This document shows, piece after piece, positions 36,120-45,592 of a DNA stretch of 59,451 nucleotides. Location: the NCBI GenBank assembly GCA_964601805.1, contig CAZROW010000007.1, positions 1-59,451 on the forward strand, in the 5' to 3' direction. Within the stretch, counting starts at the first letter, position 1; each line of letters starts with the position of its first letter. A model generated the notes under the pieces. The model had not been told where the DNA came from, made no database searches, and saw only the letters and a program-made list of their open reading frames with translations. The stretch is from Eutrophocola sp964601805. GTDB taxonomy: Bacteria; Pseudomonadota; Gammaproteobacteria; Pseudomonadales; Pseudohongiellaceae. The translations under genes were made by a program, and so were the position numbers.

Positions 36120-36551
36120 TTACAGGATTTCATGGAAATGAAAAATGGTGTGATCAGGATTCATGTGCCTTTCGCCGATTCCGACAAAGACGGTATTGGC
36201 CAGCCACTCATGAGGTCCCGAAGGCGCATCAAAATAAGGAGCTACACGAAAGTAAGGGCTACCGTCATCAGTGACGTTATGCTCATAACCGAGCAGGTTC
36301 ATGTAGATCCAGGTGCCATCAGATGCCTGTAGCATCATGTGGGCGTCCATGAGTTCGTTGCTGGCAAAATCGGCCCCACTCCTGGGAACTACCCTGCCCT
36401 GCAGTTTGGGACCCCAGATTTCTCCACCCGATGCTGGCTCAAAAGTACGACTGCGCATCGGTCCCTGAAATTCAATATGCCCGTCACTTTCAATACGCAT
36501 GGAAAAAGCATACTGCTGGGCGATGGCGGGGATTTCTTCCTGCTGGGCCAT
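36120..36551 (-). CDS. DUF3237 domain protein (copy 2)
   Basis: The 143-residue product is the tandem paralogue of the DUF3237 protein at 35617-36078. It shares GRVVPRSGADFA (about 51-62), GTWIYMNLLGY (about 80-90) and the late VFVGIGERH. The gene sits 41 bases upstream of copy 1 and is probably the first gene of the three-gene unit. The ATG at 36551 is preferred; a TTG two codons upstream is the alternative. No signal peptide. Confidence 0.84.
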   Translation of the reverse strand: MAQQEEIPAIAQQYAFSMRIESDGHIEFQGPMRSRTFEPASGGEIWGPKLQGRVVPRSGADFASNELMDAHMMLQASDGTWIYMNLLGYEHNVTDDGSPYFRVAPYFDAPSGPHEWLANTVFVGIGERHMNPDHTIFHFHEIL

Positions 36552-36707
36552 TGGCAAACCTCACTGGTCATGCTGGTTACGTGATTTGGCAATGTAAACC
36601 AGCACCTGCATGATTTCAACAAACAACTGGCACTCCGGTTCAGGTACAACTGTAGCCATGGTTATAATGCGATCTCGCTTTAATCATCAGACCCGGAAGA
36701 GGACATC

Positions 36708-37418
36708 ATGGAAACCACTACAGTTGAATACCACGACGGCGATACCCTGCTTGAAGGTTACCTGGCACACGATGGCAGCAGCGGCAAAAAGCCCGCTGTG
36801 CTGGTTGCCCATGCCTGGGGCGGGCGCGACACCTTTGAATGCCAGAAAGCAGAAGCACTGGCAGAACTTGGTTATGTCGGCTTTGCCATCGACAATTACG
36901 GCAAAGGAATTCTGGGCACAAGCATGGAAGAAAACAGTGCACTGATGGCCCCCTTCCTGGAAGACAGGGGCATGCTCAGACAGCGACTGCTTGCCGGACT
37001 GGATACGCTGGCCGGCCTGGAGATGGTGGACAGCAGCCGGATTGCCGCTATCGGTTTTTGTTTTGGCGGTTTATGTGTGCTTGACCTGGCCCGCAGCGGA
37101 GCCGATGTCAAAGGGGTGGTCAGTTTTCATGGTTTGTTTGGCGCCCCGGAAAATCTTCCCAACGAAACCATCAAGGCCAAGGTGCTGGCCCTGCATGGAC
37201 ATGATGATCCCATGGTACCGCCCGAGAGTGTGCTGGCCCTGGAAACCGAAATGACGCAGGCCGGTGTAGACTGGCAGGTCCATGCCTATGGCCATACTTC
37301 CCATGCCTTCACCAATCCACAGGCCAATATGCCTGATAACGGCATGATGTATAGCGGCAATGCCGATAAACGTTCCTGGACGGCCATGAAGAATTTCCTC
37401 GAGGAAATCTTCGCCTGA
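36708..37418 (+). CDS. Dienelactone hydrolase family protein
   Basis: The 236-residue alpha/beta hydrolase has the DLH catalytic triad: nucleophile Cys in GFCFGG (about residue 118), Asp in HGHDDPMVP (about 166) and His in GHTSHAF (about 200). Cysteine as nucleophile matches dienelactone hydrolase. No ring-cleavage genes are nearby, so the substrate here may be a different lactone or ester. An AGAGG sits 5 bases before the ATG. The gene converges on the 2-hydroxyacid dehydrogenase gene, 21 bases away. Confidence 0.9.
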   Translation: METTTVEYHDGDTLLEGYLAHDGSSGKKPAVLVAHAWGGRDTFECQKAEALAELGYVGFAIDNYGKGILGTSMEENSALMAPFLEDRGMLRQRLLAGLDTLAGLEMVDSSRIAAIGFCFGGLCVLDLARSGADVKGVVSFHGLFGAPENLPNETIKAKVLALHGHDDPMVPPESVLALETEMTQAGVDWQVHAYGHTSHAFTNPQANMPDNGMMYSGNADKRSWTAMKNFLEEIFA

Positions 37419-37439
37419 CTATCTGGCTTACCTTGATTG

Positions 37440-38408
37440 TTAGAGCTTGTCTGGTGGTGATTCACCATTGAAGAAGGCATTGAGGTTGCCCAGCACGCGC
37501 ATCCCCATGTCCACACGGGTCTCCTCGGTGGCGCTGCCCAGGTGAGGCAGCAGTACCACGTTCTCCATGGCTAACAAGGCTTCAGGAACCTGGGGTTCGT
37601 TTTCATAGACATCCAGGCCGGCACCGGCAATCAGGCCCTTTTGCAGGAACTTCACCAGGGCCTTCTCTTCCACGACATCGCCGCGCGAGGTATTGATCAG
37701 GAAAGCATCCGGGCGCATGTAGCCCAGGGTCTTTTCATTGATCATGTGTCGTGTCACCGGGCTGCTGGGACAATGAAGGGCAACAAAATCCGATTTGCTC
37801 ATCAGCCAGGTCAACTCGGTACAGTATTCGGCCTGTAGCCGACGTGATTCGGCCTCGGGAATGGGTTTGCGATTGTGGTAAAGAATGCGCATGCCAAAAC
37901 CGAAATGCGCCTTTTCCGCCATGGCCTGGCCAATCCGGCCCATGCCAACTACGCCCAGGGTTTTTCCAGTAACCTGGGTGCCCATCAGGTGAGTTGGATA
38001 CCAGCCTTTCCAGTCTCCGGCACGGACCTGGCGCTCGCCTTCCCCGCCACGACGGGCCAGCATCAACATCAGGGTCATGGCCAGGTCTGCGGTGGCATCG
38101 GTGAGCACATCAGGGGTATTTGTCACTACCAGCCCCTTGCTCTTGGCCGTGTCGACATCGATATGACTAAAGCCAACACCATAGTTACCGATAATCTGTG
38201 TCCTGAATGACTCAGCGCTGAATAATGTCTCCGGCATGCTGTCGGTGACACAGGGACAAATGGCATCGTATTCCTGCAGGGCCTGCTGCAATTGCTCTGC
38301 CGTCATGGGGGTATCGTCGGTGTTAAGGGTAACGTCAAAACTGGCAGACATCGCCTTTTCCACTGCTTCCGGCCAGCGCCGGGTAATGAGAACCTTGGGT
38401 TTGCTCAA
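37440..38408 (-). CDS. D-2-hydroxyacid dehydrogenase (glyoxylate/hydroxypyruvate reductase-like)
   Basis: The 322-residue NAD(P) enzyme has a GMGRIGQAMA cofactor loop (about residue 154), the catalytic Arg in NTSRGDVV, Glu in DVYENEP and His in LPHLGSATEE. These make it a GyaR/GhrB-like reductase of glyoxylate or hydroxypyruvate. The start is placed at a TTG at 38408 because a perfect AAGGAGT lies 8 bases upstream. It is preceded by a 200-base divergent region shared with a triheme cytochrome gene. Confidence 0.88.
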   Translation of the reverse strand: MSKPKVLITRRWPEAVEKAMSASFDVTLNTDDTPMTAEQLQQALQEYDAICPCVTDSMPETLFSAESFRTQIIGNYGVGFSHIDVDTAKSKGLVVTNTPDVLTDATADLAMTLMLMLARRGGEGERQVRAGDWKGWYPTHLMGTQVTGKTLGVVGMGRIGQAMAEKAHFGFGMRILYHNRKPIPEAESRRLQAEYCTELTWLMSKSDFVALHCPSSPVTRHMINEKTLGYMRPDAFLINTSRGDVVEEKALVKFLQKGLIAGAGLDVYENEPQVPEALLAMENVVLLPHLGSATEETRVDMGMRVLGNLNAFFNGESPPDKL

Positions 38409-38606
38409 TTTGAGTACTCCTTGGAAAGACTTCTTAACTCCCGGACAAGCATAGAAGAATTGCCTTGCCAGTAAAAGGCAAATCGTCTGTAAGCCACAGT
38501 TTGCGGGCATGTGAAGGTTTATAGAGATGTTATTTCTTTATTTATAATGTTAATCTCCGTCCAGTTAGTTCAAAGCTAATAAGAATAAATCTCTGAGGGG
38601 AAAATT

Positions 38607-39956
38607 ATGGCATTCAGAAAATTGCTGGCAGTATGTTGCGTATCAGCTCTTGTCGCCGGGTGTGATTCCGGCGCTGTCACCACAGAATCCACTTATGCGA
38701 CAGACAGTGAGGCACAGGCAGCCGCTGCGGGCATCTCGCACGGTGAATATGTCGCCCGGCTAGGCAACTGCGTTGCCTGTCACTCTATTCCAGAAGGCGA
38801 GCCGCTTGCCGGTGGCCTGAGGATGAACGTGCCCATGCTCGGCAACCTCTATACCACGAACATTACGCCGGACCCGACCAACGGTATTGGCAATTACACC
38901 TTTGAAGAATTTGATCGTGCCATGCGCTTTGGCGTCAAAAGTGACGGTACCCGCATGTATCCGGCCATGCCCTACCCCTCCTACGCCAAGATGTCTGAGC
39001 AGGATATGCGTGCACTCTATGACTTCATCATGAATGAAGTTGAACCGTCCAGCACACCCAACCAGCCATCGGAGATCCCTGGCTTCAAGGACATGGCCCG
39101 CATGGGAATGGGTATCTGGAACGTACTTACCATGGATGACGAGCCCTACGAGCCTGATGACAACCAGAGCAATGACTGGAACCGTGGTGCTTACCTGGTT
39201 CAGGGCCTGGGACACTGTGGCGCCTGCCATACACCCCGCGGACTGTTGATGCAGGAAAAAGGCCTGGATGAGGGCGACTCCGCGTTTCTTGCCGGCGCAC
39301 CGCTTGATCACTGGTCAGCGTCCAGTCTCAATGGTGATATCAACAGCGGTCTTGGCCGCTGGACTGAAGACGATTTTGCCGAGTTCCTGGGTTCCGGTCA
39401 CAACCGCTTCGGTACAGCATTTGGCACCATGGTGGAAGTGGTCAACAACAGCACCCAGCACATGAGTGAAGCCGACCTCAGGGGCATGGCTGTCTACCTG
39501 AAATCCTTGCCTCCGGTCGCCGAAGTTGGCGCGACAGAATGGTCCTACGACAACAGCGATACCCAGGAGCTGCTGAGCCTGAATTTCAGTGAACCGGGTT
39601 CCCAGATTTACTACGAGTACTGTTCCAACTGCCACGGCACCAACGGCCAGGGTTATTATCCCTACCAGCCACCCCTTGCAGGCAACCCTGTCATCATGGA
39701 CCCGGACCCCAGTTCACTGATCAACCTGACACTGAACGGTTCGCTGCGCGTTATCGCGGACGAAGGTCCTGACGTCAACGACATGCCCTATTTCCGGCAG
39801 CTGCTCAGTGATGATGAAATTGCTGAAGTGATCACCTATATCCGCTCCGCCTGGGGACACAATGCCTCGGCAGTAACAACCGCGGAAGTCAGTGAAATAC
39901 GTGCGGCAACCGATCCCACTCGCAACGATGACATCTTTACACTGCGAATGAAGTAA
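38607..39956 (+). CDS. Triheme c-type cytochrome lipoprotein
   Basis: A 449-residue lipoprotein (lipobox VAGC, Cys19) with three haem motifs: CVACH at 55-59, CGACH at 204-208 and CSNCH at 339-343. Spacing and sequence fit the cytochrome subunit of membrane-bound alcohol or gluconate dehydrogenases, which passes electrons from a flavin or PQQ subunit to the quinone pool. No dehydrogenase large or small subunit is encoded near it, so it is an orphan. A strong GAGGGG lies 7 bases before the ATG. A clear terminator follows. Confidence 0.88.
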   Translation: MAFRKLLAVCCVSALVAGCDSGAVTTESTYATDSEAQAAAAGISHGEYVARLGNCVACHSIPEGEPLAGGLRMNVPMLGNLYTTNITPDPTNGIGNYTFEEFDRAMRFGVKSDGTRMYPAMPYPSYAKMSEQDMRALYDFIMNEVEPSSTPNQPSEIPGFKDMARMGMGIWNVLTMDDEPYEPDDNQSNDWNRGAYLVQGLGHCGACHTPRGLLMQEKGLDEGDSAFLAGAPLDHWSASSLNGDINSGLGRWTEDDFAEFLGSGHNRFGTAFGTMVEVVNNSTQHMSEADLRGMAVYLKSLPPVAEVGATEWSYDNSDTQELLSLNFSEPGSQIYYEYCSNCHGTNGQGYYPYQPPLAGNPVIMDPDPSSLINLTLNGSLRVIADEGPDVNDMPYFRQLLSDDEIAEVITYIRSAWGHNASAVTTAEVSEIRAATDPTRNDDIFTLRMK

Positions 39957-39974
39957 CCTGCAACAGGCAGCATC

Positions 39975-40004
39975 AAAAGAGCCGGCTTGCCGGCTCTTTT
40001 TTTT
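39975..40004 (+). terminator. Rho-independent terminator after the triheme cytochrome gene
   Basis: A perfect 12-bp stem (AAAAGAGCCGGC with GCCGGCTCTTTT) and a TT loop are followed by a run of T on the plus strand. It lies about 20 bases after the stop codon. Confidence 0.92.
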
Positions 40005-40126
40005 GGTCGCAATTTTTTCTCCAATTTCCTTCCCGCTTCACACGTAATCGGGGTCAGTTAAGATATGATTCATCACTCAAGTGCCAGGATGGCACTCGTG
40101 GCACAATCTGATTCGGAGGATTCACC

Positions 40127-40888
40127 ATGCACGCCCACGCTCTTGTTACCCGCTTCCTGACCAGGACAACCGCGCTCCTGGCCGTCCTGTTTTTTCTGCC
40201 TGCTGCCATTGCCCAGAACCAGTTTGACCTGAGCGAGCTGGATGATGGTGAGCTGATCCTGAACCTCAGCGCCACGGAAATGGTCAGCGTGGTCCAGGAC
40301 ACCCTGAATGTCAGCATGCGGTACACCGCACAGGGTCGTGATACCACTGACCTGCAGGATGAGGTCAATGAAATCATGCGCGAGGCCATGAATATTCTTG
40401 AGGACACCAACAATATCGACTATTCCATAGAGCAGTACCATGTCTACAACGTGCCCGGGCGTCCCAACTCCCGCAATGACCTGGAAAATCCGGTCTGGCG
40501 TGCACAGCAGGGAATACAGATGCAAAGTATGAACAGCGAGGCACTGCTGGTTGTCACGGCACGATTGCAGGAAGCCGGGCTGATCATCAACAACCTGAAC
40601 TACAGTCTGTCCAGCGAGAAATACGAAGAGATTTCAGATTCGCTGATGGGAGCGGCCCTCGTGAAACTCCAGGCCAGGGCTGATGAAATTGCCGACATCC
40701 TGAACAAGGACGAGGCAAATCTCATCGAGGTCAATATCAATGGCGGCCAGCAGGGCTTTTTTGAGAATCGCAGTGCCATGGCCATGTCCGCCAGGGCCGC
40801 TGATAGCGCCATGGCTGTACCGGTAGCCGAACCGGGTGAAACCCGCGTCAATATGACAGTCAGCGCCAGGGCCCTGCTCAAGGACTGA
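40127..40888 (+). CDS. SIMPL domain (DUF541) periplasmic protein
   Basis: The 253-residue exported protein has a signal peptide (AIA-QN), and residues 45-250 follow the SIMPL/DUF541 pattern of alternating strands and helices, including an early repeat V-x-x-V-x-D-T-L. The family contains oligomeric periplasmic proteins linked to stress resistance in other species. Its stop overlaps the next start (TGATG), so it is translationally coupled to the NAD(P)HX epimerase gene. That pairing with a cytosolic repair enzyme is unusual. Confidence 0.8.
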   Translation: MHAHALVTRFLTRTTALLAVLFFLPAAIAQNQFDLSELDDGELILNLSATEMVSVVQDTLNVSMRYTAQGRDTTDLQDEVNEIMREAMNILEDTNNIDYSIEQYHVYNVPGRPNSRNDLENPVWRAQQGIQMQSMNSEALLVVTARLQEAGLIINNLNYSLSSEKYEEISDSLMGAALVKLQARADEIADILNKDEANLIEVNINGGQQGFFENRSAMAMSARAADSAMAVPVAEPGETRVNMTVSARALLKD

Positions 40889-41574
40889 TGATGCCTGAAT
40901 CCTGTTATCTTGCGGCCCAGGTGAGAGAACTGGACCGACTGGCCATCGAGGAACATGGCATTGCCGGTTTTACCCTGATGCAGCGCGCAGGCAAGGCTGC
41001 CTTTCGAATGGTACTGAAATACTGGCCAGGCAGGACTGCCCTTGTCTGTTTTTGCGGCAGCGGTAATAACGGTGGTGACGGCTATATCAATGCCGGCCTG
41101 GCGAAACAGCATGGCCTGAAAGCCAGCGTGATTGCCGTTGGGTCTCCAGACAAGCTTCGGGGAGACGCCCGCCTGGCATACGAGTTTGCCAGGGAGCAGG
41201 GAGTACCCGTGTCAGATCTTGATGAACTGTCCAAACACTTTTTCGAGGATACTGCAGAGGATACCGTCATCGTGGATGCCCTGCTGGGTACAGGCCTGAC
41301 CGGCGAGGTGCGGGGGGATTACGCTGCTGCCATTGCACTGATCAACCGGGTTGAATGTCCTGTACTGGCGGCAGATATTCCATCCGGTCTGGACAGTGAT
41401 ACCGGCAAGATCCTGGGTGATGCCGTGAATGCGGATGTCACCGTGACCTTTATCGGCAGAAAGCTTGGCCAGGTGATCGGGAATGGTCCCGCCTGTTGCG
41501 GGAAACTTGAATTTGATGACCTGGCGGTACCGGCAGCGATCTATGAGGGCATCGCGCCGGCCACGCCAGAGTAA
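40888..41574 (+). CDS. nnrE: NAD(P)H-hydrate epimerase (stand-alone)
   Basis: The 228-residue protein matches the YjeF N-terminal domain, which epimerises damaged NAD(P)HX. Signatures are MQRAGKAA near residue 31, CGSGNNGGDGY near 57 and the DALLGTGLTG and DIPSGLDSDTG loops. In most gammaproteobacteria this domain is fused to the C-terminal dehydratase NnrD, giving about 490 residues. Here it stops after the first domain, so the dehydratase is either elsewhere or absent. ATG codons at 40888 and 40891 are both possible starts. It converges on the gene at 41587. Confidence 0.9.
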   Translation: MMPESCYLAAQVRELDRLAIEEHGIAGFTLMQRAGKAAFRMVLKYWPGRTALVCFCGSGNNGGDGYINAGLAKQHGLKASVIAVGSPDKLRGDARLAYEFAREQGVPVSDLDELSKHFFEDTAEDTVIVDALLGTGLTGEVRGDYAAAIALINRVECPVLAADIPSGLDSDTGKILGDAVNADVTVTFIGRKLGQVIGNGPACCGKLEFDDLAVPAAIYEGIAPATPE

Positions 41575-41586
41575 ATTGTCAGTGCT

Positions 41587-42390
41587 TCACAACCCTTCGG
41601 TTTTCTCGAAGAACGGGTCACCGTAATCATCGGTCAGGTCGAGCAGGAACTTGTTGTTTTCCTGGCAGACATAATCCTGCAGCTCCTGGCCTTCAATCCA
41701 CGGAATATCCCACTGGACTCGCCAGGTATCGGTATAGGCACCCGGATCATCAATGACCGCTTCGTAGTGCAAAACCTCCTTGTAGGGACGGGTAATGTAT
41801 TCGATGGTGTGCAACTGGTCGGTATGCATATGACCGTTGTAATCTATCCAGGTCTTTTCATTGTAGCCAACCGTATCAATGACCAGGGTGTCACCTTCCC
41901 AGTGACCGACTGAATGCCCGAAATAGGTCGGATTCAGTTCTTCACGGGGTGGATGCTCACGGCCATCCATGTGGATTTCGCGCCATACGTGACCACCGCC
42001 TTCAAAGATAATTATGATGCGATCACGGTTTTGAATGATCTCGGCCGGATAAGGTGTACCCATGGAACGGGGGCCTCCCGGCGGCAGGCAGAAACCTTCC
42101 GGATCGTATTTCACATTATTGGAGCGATTGTATTCCCACATGGCCTTGGCCCAGGGACGAAACGGGGGCCTGACACCGTCTTCGTAACCTTCCATGGTAG
42201 CCGCAAAATTGGTGGTATAGGGCAGACTCCAGACACCGTCGCCGCCCAGGTCAACCGTCCCGTCGGGCAGTCTTGGTGTTGGTGAGCGCGGACCATCATC
42301 ATTGGAGGGTTGTGCACCAACATTGCCGGCCATGACGCCAGCCAGTACCAATGTTGCTGCCATGCTTTTTGCGGCTGTCAATTTATTCAT
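41587..42390 (-). CDS. Exported protein of uncharacterised family
   Basis: The 267-residue exported protein (signal peptide ending VGA-QP) belongs to a conserved family without a function. It has a HMDGREHPP motif near 141 and GHSVGHWEGDTLVIDT near 160. A closely related block is fused to a DUF6152-like domain in the protein encoded at 44593-45579. Strands dominate after residue 100, suggesting a lipocalin- or beta-barrel-like fold. It is at the end of a minus-strand group with a DUF885 and an aldo/keto reductase gene. Confidence 0.72.
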   Translation of the reverse strand: MNKLTAAKSMAATLVLAGVMAGNVGAQPSNDDGPRSPTPRLPDGTVDLGGDGVWSLPYTTNFAATMEGYEDGVRPPFRPWAKAMWEYNRSNNVKYDPEGFCLPPGGPRSMGTPYPAEIIQNRDRIIIIFEGGGHVWREIHMDGREHPPREELNPTYFGHSVGHWEGDTLVIDTVGYNEKTWIDYNGHMHTDQLHTIEYITRPYKEVLHYEAVIDDPGAYTDTWRVQWDIPWIEGQELQDYVCQENNKFLLDLTDDYGDPFFEKTEGL

Positions 42391-42632
42391 CTTTGTCTCT
42401 CTGCCTCTCTGCGCAATCGTCTCTCAATATTCTCAATAGCTCTTATACCTTCTTACTATCGAAATATGGTTTTGCTGATAAAGCCTGTGTTCCTGATCGA
42501 TTTCTGGTCCGGACAGGCCCTGAAGGCCCCGTTTCCACAATCACACAGGTTATATCACTCCAATTTACAAGGAGTAAAGCAGGCTGGCTGAAATCCTTGG
42601 AATCTGCAAATTTTAATTGTGGCCCGCGCTTC

Positions 42633-44495
42633 TCAGGCTTTCGAGTCAATGTAGTTGTTGACCCGCCGATCCAGGATATCCAGCGGCAAGGCGCCTCCAG
42701 ACAGGATGACATCGTGAAATTCACGTATGTCGAAATCCTCACCCAGGGCCTGCTCGGTGCGCTCGCGCAATTCCTGGATTTTCAGCATGCCGATCTTGTA
42801 ACTGGTAGCCTGGCCCGGAATGACCAGGTACCTGTTGATTTCGGCAACGATGGATTCAATCGGCGCCAGCGAATGCGCCGCAAAATAATTGACAGCTTCT
42901 TCCTTGGTCCAGCCCATGGCATGCATGCCGGTGTCCACCACCAGGCGCACACCACGCCAGATCTCGTTGGACAAGCGCCCCAGGTTGGAATAGGGATCTT
43001 CATAGGCACCCATCTCCCAGGCCAGTTTTTCGGTGTACAGGGCCCAGCCTTCCACGTAGGCGTTGTACCAGGTCTGGCGGCGAAACTCGGGTATGGATTC
43101 TGACTCCAGTGAAATGGCAATCTGCATGTGATGTCCTGGCAAGCCTTCATGGTAAGCCGTTGATTCCATCTCGTAGCTCGGGTTGGCGTTCATGTCGGAC
43201 ATGTGCACGTAGTAGGTTCCCGGTGTTTCACCATCCGGACTGCTCTGGTTGTAATGGGCCGGTGCCCCGTCCTGTTCACGAAACGATTCCACCCGTTTCA
43301 CCACCAGGTCGGCTTTCGGCAGGACGCCAAAGTATTCAGGGAGTCTCTCGCGGATGAAATCGTAATACGCATTGGTATCATCAAGGTAAGCCTGCCGCCC
43401 TTCTTCGGTATTGTCATAGTAGAACTGCTCGTCGGTACTGACCGTGTCGAGGAATTCCAGCATGTCACCGTCGAAGCCAACCTCCCTTCTCACAGCATCC
43501 ATTTCAGCCATCAGGCGCTCGACTTCATCGAGGCCGATCTGGTGAATCTCCGCCGCGGTCAACTCTGTCGTGGTGTAGTACTCCAGCAACTGGTTGTAAT
43601 AATCCTCCCCTTCGGGTAATGCCCACACGCCGCGAGGTTCGGGATCGGTATTGGCGATATCCTGGCTCATCCAGTCCAGGACCTCCTGGTAAGCCGGCTG
43701 GTAGTAATCCAGCAAGGCTGTGCGTGCCTGTTCTGCCAGGGTGCCTGCAACTTCCTCGTTGATGGTACCGGCTTCAACCAGGCCGTCGATCTTGCTGTTG
43801 ATATCGCTCCAGATGGCCGAGTCATTCTCCACGGCATCATCGAAGGGAGCACCGCTGATGATCTTCCTGATTTCGTCGATCACAATCTCATAGGCAAACC
43901 GTGGTGCACGCACTCCACGCTCAGCGTTGCTTTGTGCCTTTTCAAGACTCTGGTTCATTGCCCGTCCCACCTGCTGCAAGCGGCTGATATAGGCATCCAT
44001 ATCCTCGCGTGTATCGACCTTGTGGTAATTGATCATGAAGGTAGGAAACAGGGAATGGGTGCCATTCATCTGCTCAAAAATATAAAACTGGCTGGCAAAA
44101 TCCTGGATGCCGCGATTGCGCTCATACATGTAAATCCAGGTATCCCAGGAAGTCTTGGCTTCCAGGTCCAGGTCTGAATAGGAAAACTCCTGCTCCATTT
44201 CCTCGATAGTGGCAGCATGCCAGGCCAGTTGCTCTTCCGTTGCCGCCAGGCTGAACTGGTCCAGCTCACCGTACTGGTCCTTACGGTTCAGTGTGGTCAG
44301 TTCCATGGGACTGAAAGCCAGGCGCTCTTCATTTTTTTCGGCAAACCACTGGTTCAACCGCTCACTTTCAGACACCTGTGATGCGGACTCCTGTGCTGCC
44401 GCAGGAACAGGTTGGGTGGTAGCGGTTTGCGGGCTTTCACCGCCACAGGCGACAAGCAGCACAACAGGTAGAGCCAGGAATAAGCGTCTGAACAT
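42633..44495 (-). CDS. DUF885 family lipoprotein, putative metallohydrolase
   Basis: The 620-residue lipoprotein (lipobox VVAC) matches DUF885. HEGLPGHHMQ near residue 455 is a zinc-binding H-E-x-x-H-type motif and the following YNAYVEGWALY segment supplies further ligands, so a peptidase-like activity is expected in the envelope. The ATG at 44495 gives the lipobox; an earlier one 24 bases upstream does not improve it. It may act on peptides or a small metabolite. The 98-base gap to the next gene and shared direction suggest a loose operon. Confidence 0.86.
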   Translation of the reverse strand: MFRRLFLALPVVLLVACGGESPQTATTQPVPAAAQESASQVSESERLNQWFAEKNEERLAFSPMELTTLNRKDQYGELDQFSLAATEEQLAWHAATIEEMEQEFSYSDLDLEAKTSWDTWIYMYERNRGIQDFASQFYIFEQMNGTHSLFPTFMINYHKVDTREDMDAYISRLQQVGRAMNQSLEKAQSNAERGVRAPRFAYEIVIDEIRKIISGAPFDDAVENDSAIWSDINSKIDGLVEAGTINEEVAGTLAEQARTALLDYYQPAYQEVLDWMSQDIANTDPEPRGVWALPEGEDYYNQLLEYYTTTELTAAEIHQIGLDEVERLMAEMDAVRREVGFDGDMLEFLDTVSTDEQFYYDNTEEGRQAYLDDTNAYYDFIRERLPEYFGVLPKADLVVKRVESFREQDGAPAHYNQSSPDGETPGTYYVHMSDMNANPSYEMESTAYHEGLPGHHMQIAISLESESIPEFRRQTWYNAYVEGWALYTEKLAWEMGAYEDPYSNLGRLSNEIWRGVRLVVDTGMHAMGWTKEEAVNYFAAHSLAPIESIVAEINRYLVIPGQATSYKIGMLKIQELRERTEQALGEDFDIREFHDVILSGGALPLDILDRRVNNYIDSKA

Positions 44496-44592
44496 GATGA
44501 CCTCACTGAGATAGGACATGGTTGGAGAATACTGTTATTTGAATAACGTCTAATTGAACACTGTTTAATTAAACCGGTTTAAGGGCTTGTGG

Positions 44593-45579
44593 TCAATCTT
44601 CCAGGTAACGACTTGCCGCTTCCAGGTCGCAGGGTTCGCTACTGGCCGTGATATCCGGCCTGTAATGCCACTGGTAAGTCCCTGTCACCGGTGCTGCAAG
44701 GTAATCCGGGTCAATCAGGGTAAAGCTGTAGGTCAGGGAACTCCTGTCTTCATTCAGGGAGAGACGCTCTGACACGGTTTTCGCCGGCCCCGAGGCAATA
44801 CTGAACACATTACCAATGGGATTGGGACTGAAATTGCTGGTTTCGATGACCAGGTCGCCATCTTCCCAGCGCCCGACAGAATGACCCTGGTAGAAGTCTT
44901 CACTCAAGGGTGGATGATCACGTCCATCCATGTAGACAGTGCGCGTGGCCCCCATCCAGTCGGCGTTTATTTCCATGTGGCCATTAACTTCACTGATCAC
45001 ATTGGCCGTCGGGTACATCATCAGCGTGGGCGTGGTGGCGGCAATACAACTGGTCTGGGCAAAAGGCCGGGAGGTGTCATAGGCATCAAAGGAAGCCTGT
45101 CCGGCGGGGGTCAATTCCCAGGATTCACTACTGGCAACATGGGCAAACAGGTTGGTGCGATCTGGTACCCAGGCCCCTGGTATAGCCTCTGCCCGTGGTG
45201 GATTCTCGCGTTCCTGCTGCCTGGCATAAGCCACCGAAACTCTGACCAGGCTGCCGTCTTCCTTGAGAAACTCCCTGCCCAGGAATTCATCGGTCCTGCC
45301 ACGGTTACTTGGACTGGCATAGGCAATGACCTGATCACCAGGCTGCAGCGACTCCGGAGTAACACCCATGGGACGAATGAGCGAGGGGCCGTCTGTTTCT
45401 ATTTCAACTTCCTCTCCGTTATCCCGGCGCAGCACGACAGAACCGTGGGGATTACGCCAGTTGAAAACCACGACCTCACCCTCGACAGTCACCACCGTCG
45501 TGCCATCGTAGGTAAAATTTCCATGATGTGCTTGCCCGGCCAGGGGCAGTAACAGGATTAAGACAGCAACCGGTTTCAT
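44593..45579 (-). CDS. DUF6152-like domain fused to the family seen at 41587
   Basis: The 328-residue exported product has a signal peptide (GQA-HH) and a DUF6152-like N-terminal domain (about 18-110) with a His-His start and the FNWRNPHGSV core. From about 155 to 300 it is homologous to the protein encoded at 41587-42390, sharing MDGRDHPP and GHSVGRWEDGDLVIET. The two domains in one polypeptide suggest they work together. It ends near a CDLEAASRYLED tail. The aldo/keto reductase gene is 13 bases away, upstream in the same direction. Confidence 0.75.
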   Translation of the reverse strand: MKPVAVLILLLPLAGQAHHGNFTYDGTTVVTVEGEVVVFNWRNPHGSVVLRRDNGEEVEIETDGPSLIRPMGVTPESLQPGDQVIAYASPSNRGRTDEFLGREFLKEDGSLVRVSVAYARQQERENPPRAEAIPGAWVPDRTNLFAHVASSESWELTPAGQASFDAYDTSRPFAQTSCIAATTPTLMMYPTANVISEVNGHMEINADWMGATRTVYMDGRDHPPLSEDFYQGHSVGRWEDGDLVIETSNFSPNPIGNVFSIASGPAKTVSERLSLNEDRSSLTYSFTLIDPDYLAAPVTGTYQWHYRPDITASSEPCDLEAASRYLED

Positions 45580-45592
45580 TAACTATACGCCC

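Noticed and set aside
42351..43103. A 250-codon plus-strand ORF opposite the 3' end of the DUF885 gene.
   Set aside because: It overlaps the conserved DUF885 C-terminus and has no domain of its own.
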